A stretch of 8,133 nt of DNA, from NCBI GenBank assembly GCA_021298875.1, contig JAJTHJ010000130.1:1-8133 (forward strand), written 5' to 3'. The first letter of the stretch is position 1; each line of letters starts with the position of its first letter. Positions 7,678 through 8,133 of the stretch are shown piece by piece. The translations under genes were made by a program, and so were the position numbers. The stretch is from Burkholderiales bacterium (GTDB lineage: Bacteria; Pseudomonadota; Gammaproteobacteria; Burkholderiales; Burkholderiaceae_F). The notes beneath the pieces were generated by a model. That model saw only the letters and a list, made by a program, of their open reading frames with translations. It made no database searches and was not told where the DNA came from.

Positions 7678-8133
7678 ATGACCGGCCAACAACGAGTAGG
7701 CTACAAGCGAGTATCAACGACCGACCAAACGACCCTTCGGCAGCTAGACGGCCTCGAGTTAGACAGGGTATTCGAAGATCACGCCAGCGGCAGTAGCACG
7801 GATCGACCGGGCTTGCAGGCCTGCCTTGCCCATCTGCGACCCGGCGATACGCTGGTCGTCCACAGCTTGGATCGGCTGGCCCGCAGCCTGGCAGACCTGG
7901 ATCGACTCGTGAACGAGGTCACGGCACGCGGCGTGATTGTAGAGTTCACCACCGAGCGGCTTCGGTTCACCCAAGAGCGCGACCCGTTTGCGGCCCTGAC
8001 GCTCCACCTACTCGGGGCATTCGCGCAATTCGAACGTGCTCTGATTCGAGCGCGACAAGCCGAAGGCATCCGCGCCGCGAAAGCCGCCGGCAAGTACAAA
8101 GGTGGGGTCAAGAAGCTCACGCCAGATCGGGCC
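7678..8133 (+). CDS. Serine recombinase (resolvase/invertase family), 3' truncated by the window
   Basis: The first 152 residues are present with no stop before the window end. This is the catalytic domain of a small serine recombinase that cuts and rejoins DNA through a phosphoserine link, for example to resolve cointegrates or multimers or to invert segments. Visible: the GYKRVST motif with nucleophile Ser13 and Arg11, ASGSSTDRPGL with Arg43, the HSLDRLARS motif with Arg66 and Arg69, and the long E helix from about 113 (LGAFAQFERALIRARQAEG) to AAGKYKG. All key active-site residues are kept. The segment after RVST is shorter than in gamma-delta resolvase, as in many plasmid-type resolvases with GYKRVS starts. 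The helix-turn-helix DNA-binding domain should follow beyond 8133. ATG 7678 is chosen because AGGAG lies nine bases upstream and the family motif begins at residue 7. It is preceded by its own promoter and a possible operator. Confidence 0.92.
   Translation, partial: MTGQQRVGYKRVSTTDQTTLRQLDGLELDRVFEDHASGSSTDRPGLQACLAHLRPGDTLVVHSLDRLARSLADLDRLVNEVTARGVIVEFTTERLRFTQERDPFAALTLHLLGAFAQFERALIRARQAEGIRAAKAAGKYKGGVKKLTPDRA

Noticed and set aside
7214..7717. 167-residue minus-strand frame covering the gap between the recombinases
   Set aside because: It is Arg/Pro-rich with no motif or ribosome site, and overlaps the integrase end and the resolvase promoter.

Overview
The first about 5.5 kb is a very G+C-rich bacterial chromosome backbone. 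It carries compactly arranged housekeeping genes: a DinG/YoaA-type helicase, a CDF metal transporter, a periplasmic FKBP isomerase, RarA and SerS. The rarA-serS adjacency is shared with many Proteobacteria. The protein sequences and the tRNA-Ser directly after serS suggest a betaproteobacterium, probably Burkholderiales; this is an inference from family resemblance, not a search.

Layout. Bases 2-1228 (+) are the C-terminal part of a superfamily 2 DNA helicase cut by the window edge. Facing it on the minus strand are an exported FKBP-type prolyl isomerase (2617-2180) and a CDF cation transporter (2180-1266). The two overlap by one base (TGATG). The transporter frame is interrupted by an amber codon at codon 29, where a Trp is expected, so it is called a pseudogene. 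Divergent from the isomerase, rarA (2661-3974) and serS (4205-5494) run on the plus strand. A tRNA-Ser with anticodon CGA begins 15 bases after the serS stop.

At the 3' end of the tRNA the character changes. The tRNA is followed by CCG instead of CCA. After a 104-base spacer with short repeats comes a tyrosine recombinase of the tRNA-targeting integrase type with all catalytic residues present (5703-7319). A 358-base gap follows, holding a hairpin, an A/T-rich patch, a 30-base-spaced direct repeat and a good promoter embedded in repeats of CACTTC/GTGAAG. The window ends inside a serine recombinase of the resolvase/invertase group (7678 to edge). The sequence from about 5600 on is visibly less G+C-extreme than the backbone. 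This is best read as the left end (attL side) of a genomic island or integrated plasmid-like element inserted in tRNA-Ser.

How the parts work together. The backbone genes serve replication-fork rescue (RarA, the helicase), envelope protein folding and metal handling (FKBP, CDF), and serine tRNA charging (SerS with one of its own tRNA substrates next door). The accessory part shows only mobility genes. Any cargo lies beyond position 8133, so no new defence or metabolic system can be claimed from this window.
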